Assembly: GCA_013152415.1 (NCBI GenBank) | Contig: JAADGI010000030.1 | Coordinates: 36,671-100,670, forward strand | Length of the DNA stretch: 64,000 nt | Reading direction: 5' to 3' | Origin: Gammaproteobacteria bacterium | Lineage (GTDB): Bacteria > Pseudomonadota > Gammaproteobacteria > HyVt-429 | Shown here: positions 63,621-64,000 of the stretch, one piece after another | Layout: the number at the start of each line of letters is the position of its first letter | Position numbering within the stretch: the first letter of the stretch is position 1 | The notes under the pieces: generated by a model | Seen by the model: only the letters and a program-made list of their open reading frames with translations | Databases searched by the model: none | What the model was told of the DNA's origin: nothing | Program-made: the position numbers and the translations under genes

Positions 63621-63641
63621 AATCATAGACACCCATTGATT
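63621..63641. repeat. 21-bp repeat, right copy of an inverted pair
   Basis: Exact reverse complement of 62101-62121. No further similarity extends beyond the 21 bases on either side. Confidence 0.8.
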
Positions 63642-63763
63642 GAAGCCTCAGATTATCATCAAAATTAGCCAAACGAAACGGATAACGATCTTCAGACGAA
63701 GCGGGGGGTACTTACATTGTGAGGTTTACAGAGAAGAATTCAAAAATGGAGATTTTGTTCTAT

Positions 63764-63808
63764 AAAAAGGCAAAGCCCTCCGCTTGCGGCTTAGCCGCAA
63801 CTGCCTTT
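63764..63808 (-). terminator. Probable intrinsic terminator
   Basis: On the minus strand AAAGGCA pairs with TGCCTTT, enclosing a perfect TTGCGGC/GCCGCAA hairpin, and five T residues end it. It lies just after the stop of the leftward partial gene that enters from the right edge. Confidence 0.65.
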
Positions 63809-63830
63809 GTGTGCTGGTTTGGGCTAACGG

Positions 63831-64000
63831 CTAGTGTATTGTACGTCGGTACAAGGCCTGGCTGGCGCTGATCCCATGTACCCAGCTTTTGTTAACACTA
63901 CCACTGAACTGGCGTAACAACTCGACGGTGCCCACGGCATACTTAAAGTGTTTGCCATAGTAGCGGATGCTGGGTAACCAGGCCTCAGGGTCAATGTTCA
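63831..64000 (-). CDS. C-terminus of an unidentified protein entering from the right
   Basis: 56 residues are visible, ending at a TAG at 63831: IDPEAWLPSIRYYGKHFKYA, then VGTVELLRQF and SWVHGISASQALYRRTIH. I do not recognise the family. A strong terminator-like hairpin follows, which supports it as a real gene end. Confidence 0.5.
   Translation of the reverse strand, partial: NIDPEAWLPSIRYYGKHFKYAVGTVELLRQFSGSVNKSWVHGISASQALYRRTIH

Overview
The window looks like chromosome of a gammaproteobacterium. It carries a yibN-type rhodanese/grxC/secB/gpsA block facing trmL, an envC/S41-peptidase pair, thrH, hslR and hemW. The split glycine dehydrogenase (gcvPA + gcvPB) and the LCIB-type carbonic anhydrase suggest an environmental lineage rather than an enteric one; the exact genus cannot be told from the sequence. 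No rRNA, tRNA or CRISPR array was found.

Layout. 0-12 kb: a truncated lipid kinase, a fused aldolase/short-chain dehydrogenase, an MMPL/RND exporter with an outer-membrane barrel and a beheaded LolA-like partner, a dienelactone-hydrolase-like protein with altered catalytic residues, a DMT permease, a SulP permease and a DUF4202 protein. 12.4-17.2 kb: an accessory strip of toxin-antitoxin (TA) genes in all states from intact (hicBA, DUF2442/DUF4160) to frameshifted (brnT, higA) to barely recognisable (a second brnT), separated by short dispersed repeats. 17.3-26.5 kb: a sugar kinase/hydrolase pair, then the glycine cleavage genes (gcvT-gcvH-gcvPA, then tpx and a metallo-hydrolase, then gcvPB) behind a tandem glycine riboswitch and terminator. 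A second, single-aptamer copy of that riboswitch leader lies just upstream of a small exported protein. 26.7-33 kb: a Fur-box-associated iron uptake pair, a PhnD-like binding protein, arsM and an outer-membrane barrel. 33-49 kb: dense housekeeping genes. 49.6-58.6 kb: many small, mostly leftward genes, including an LCIB-like carbonic anhydrase, a minimal MscS channel, a cytochrome b561-type protein and a CNB-HDOD regulator. 58.9-64 kb: a second TA and mobile-element strip (PemK/MazF, hicAB, a RES-domain protein, a frameshifted CopG antitoxin, HNH and IS1182-like fragments, a hexanucleotide tandem repeat and a probable group II intron scrap).

The most notable observations are the duplicated glycine-riboswitch leader that lost one aptamer and now precedes an unrelated secreted protein, the two TA graveyards sharing a 30-bp repeat 45 kb apart, a MITE-like element placed directly before the RND gene, and a substituted catalytic triad in the dienelactone-hydrolase-like protein. 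Housekeeping reading frames are intact while frameshifts concentrate in TA genes, which argues for real decay rather than general sequencing error.
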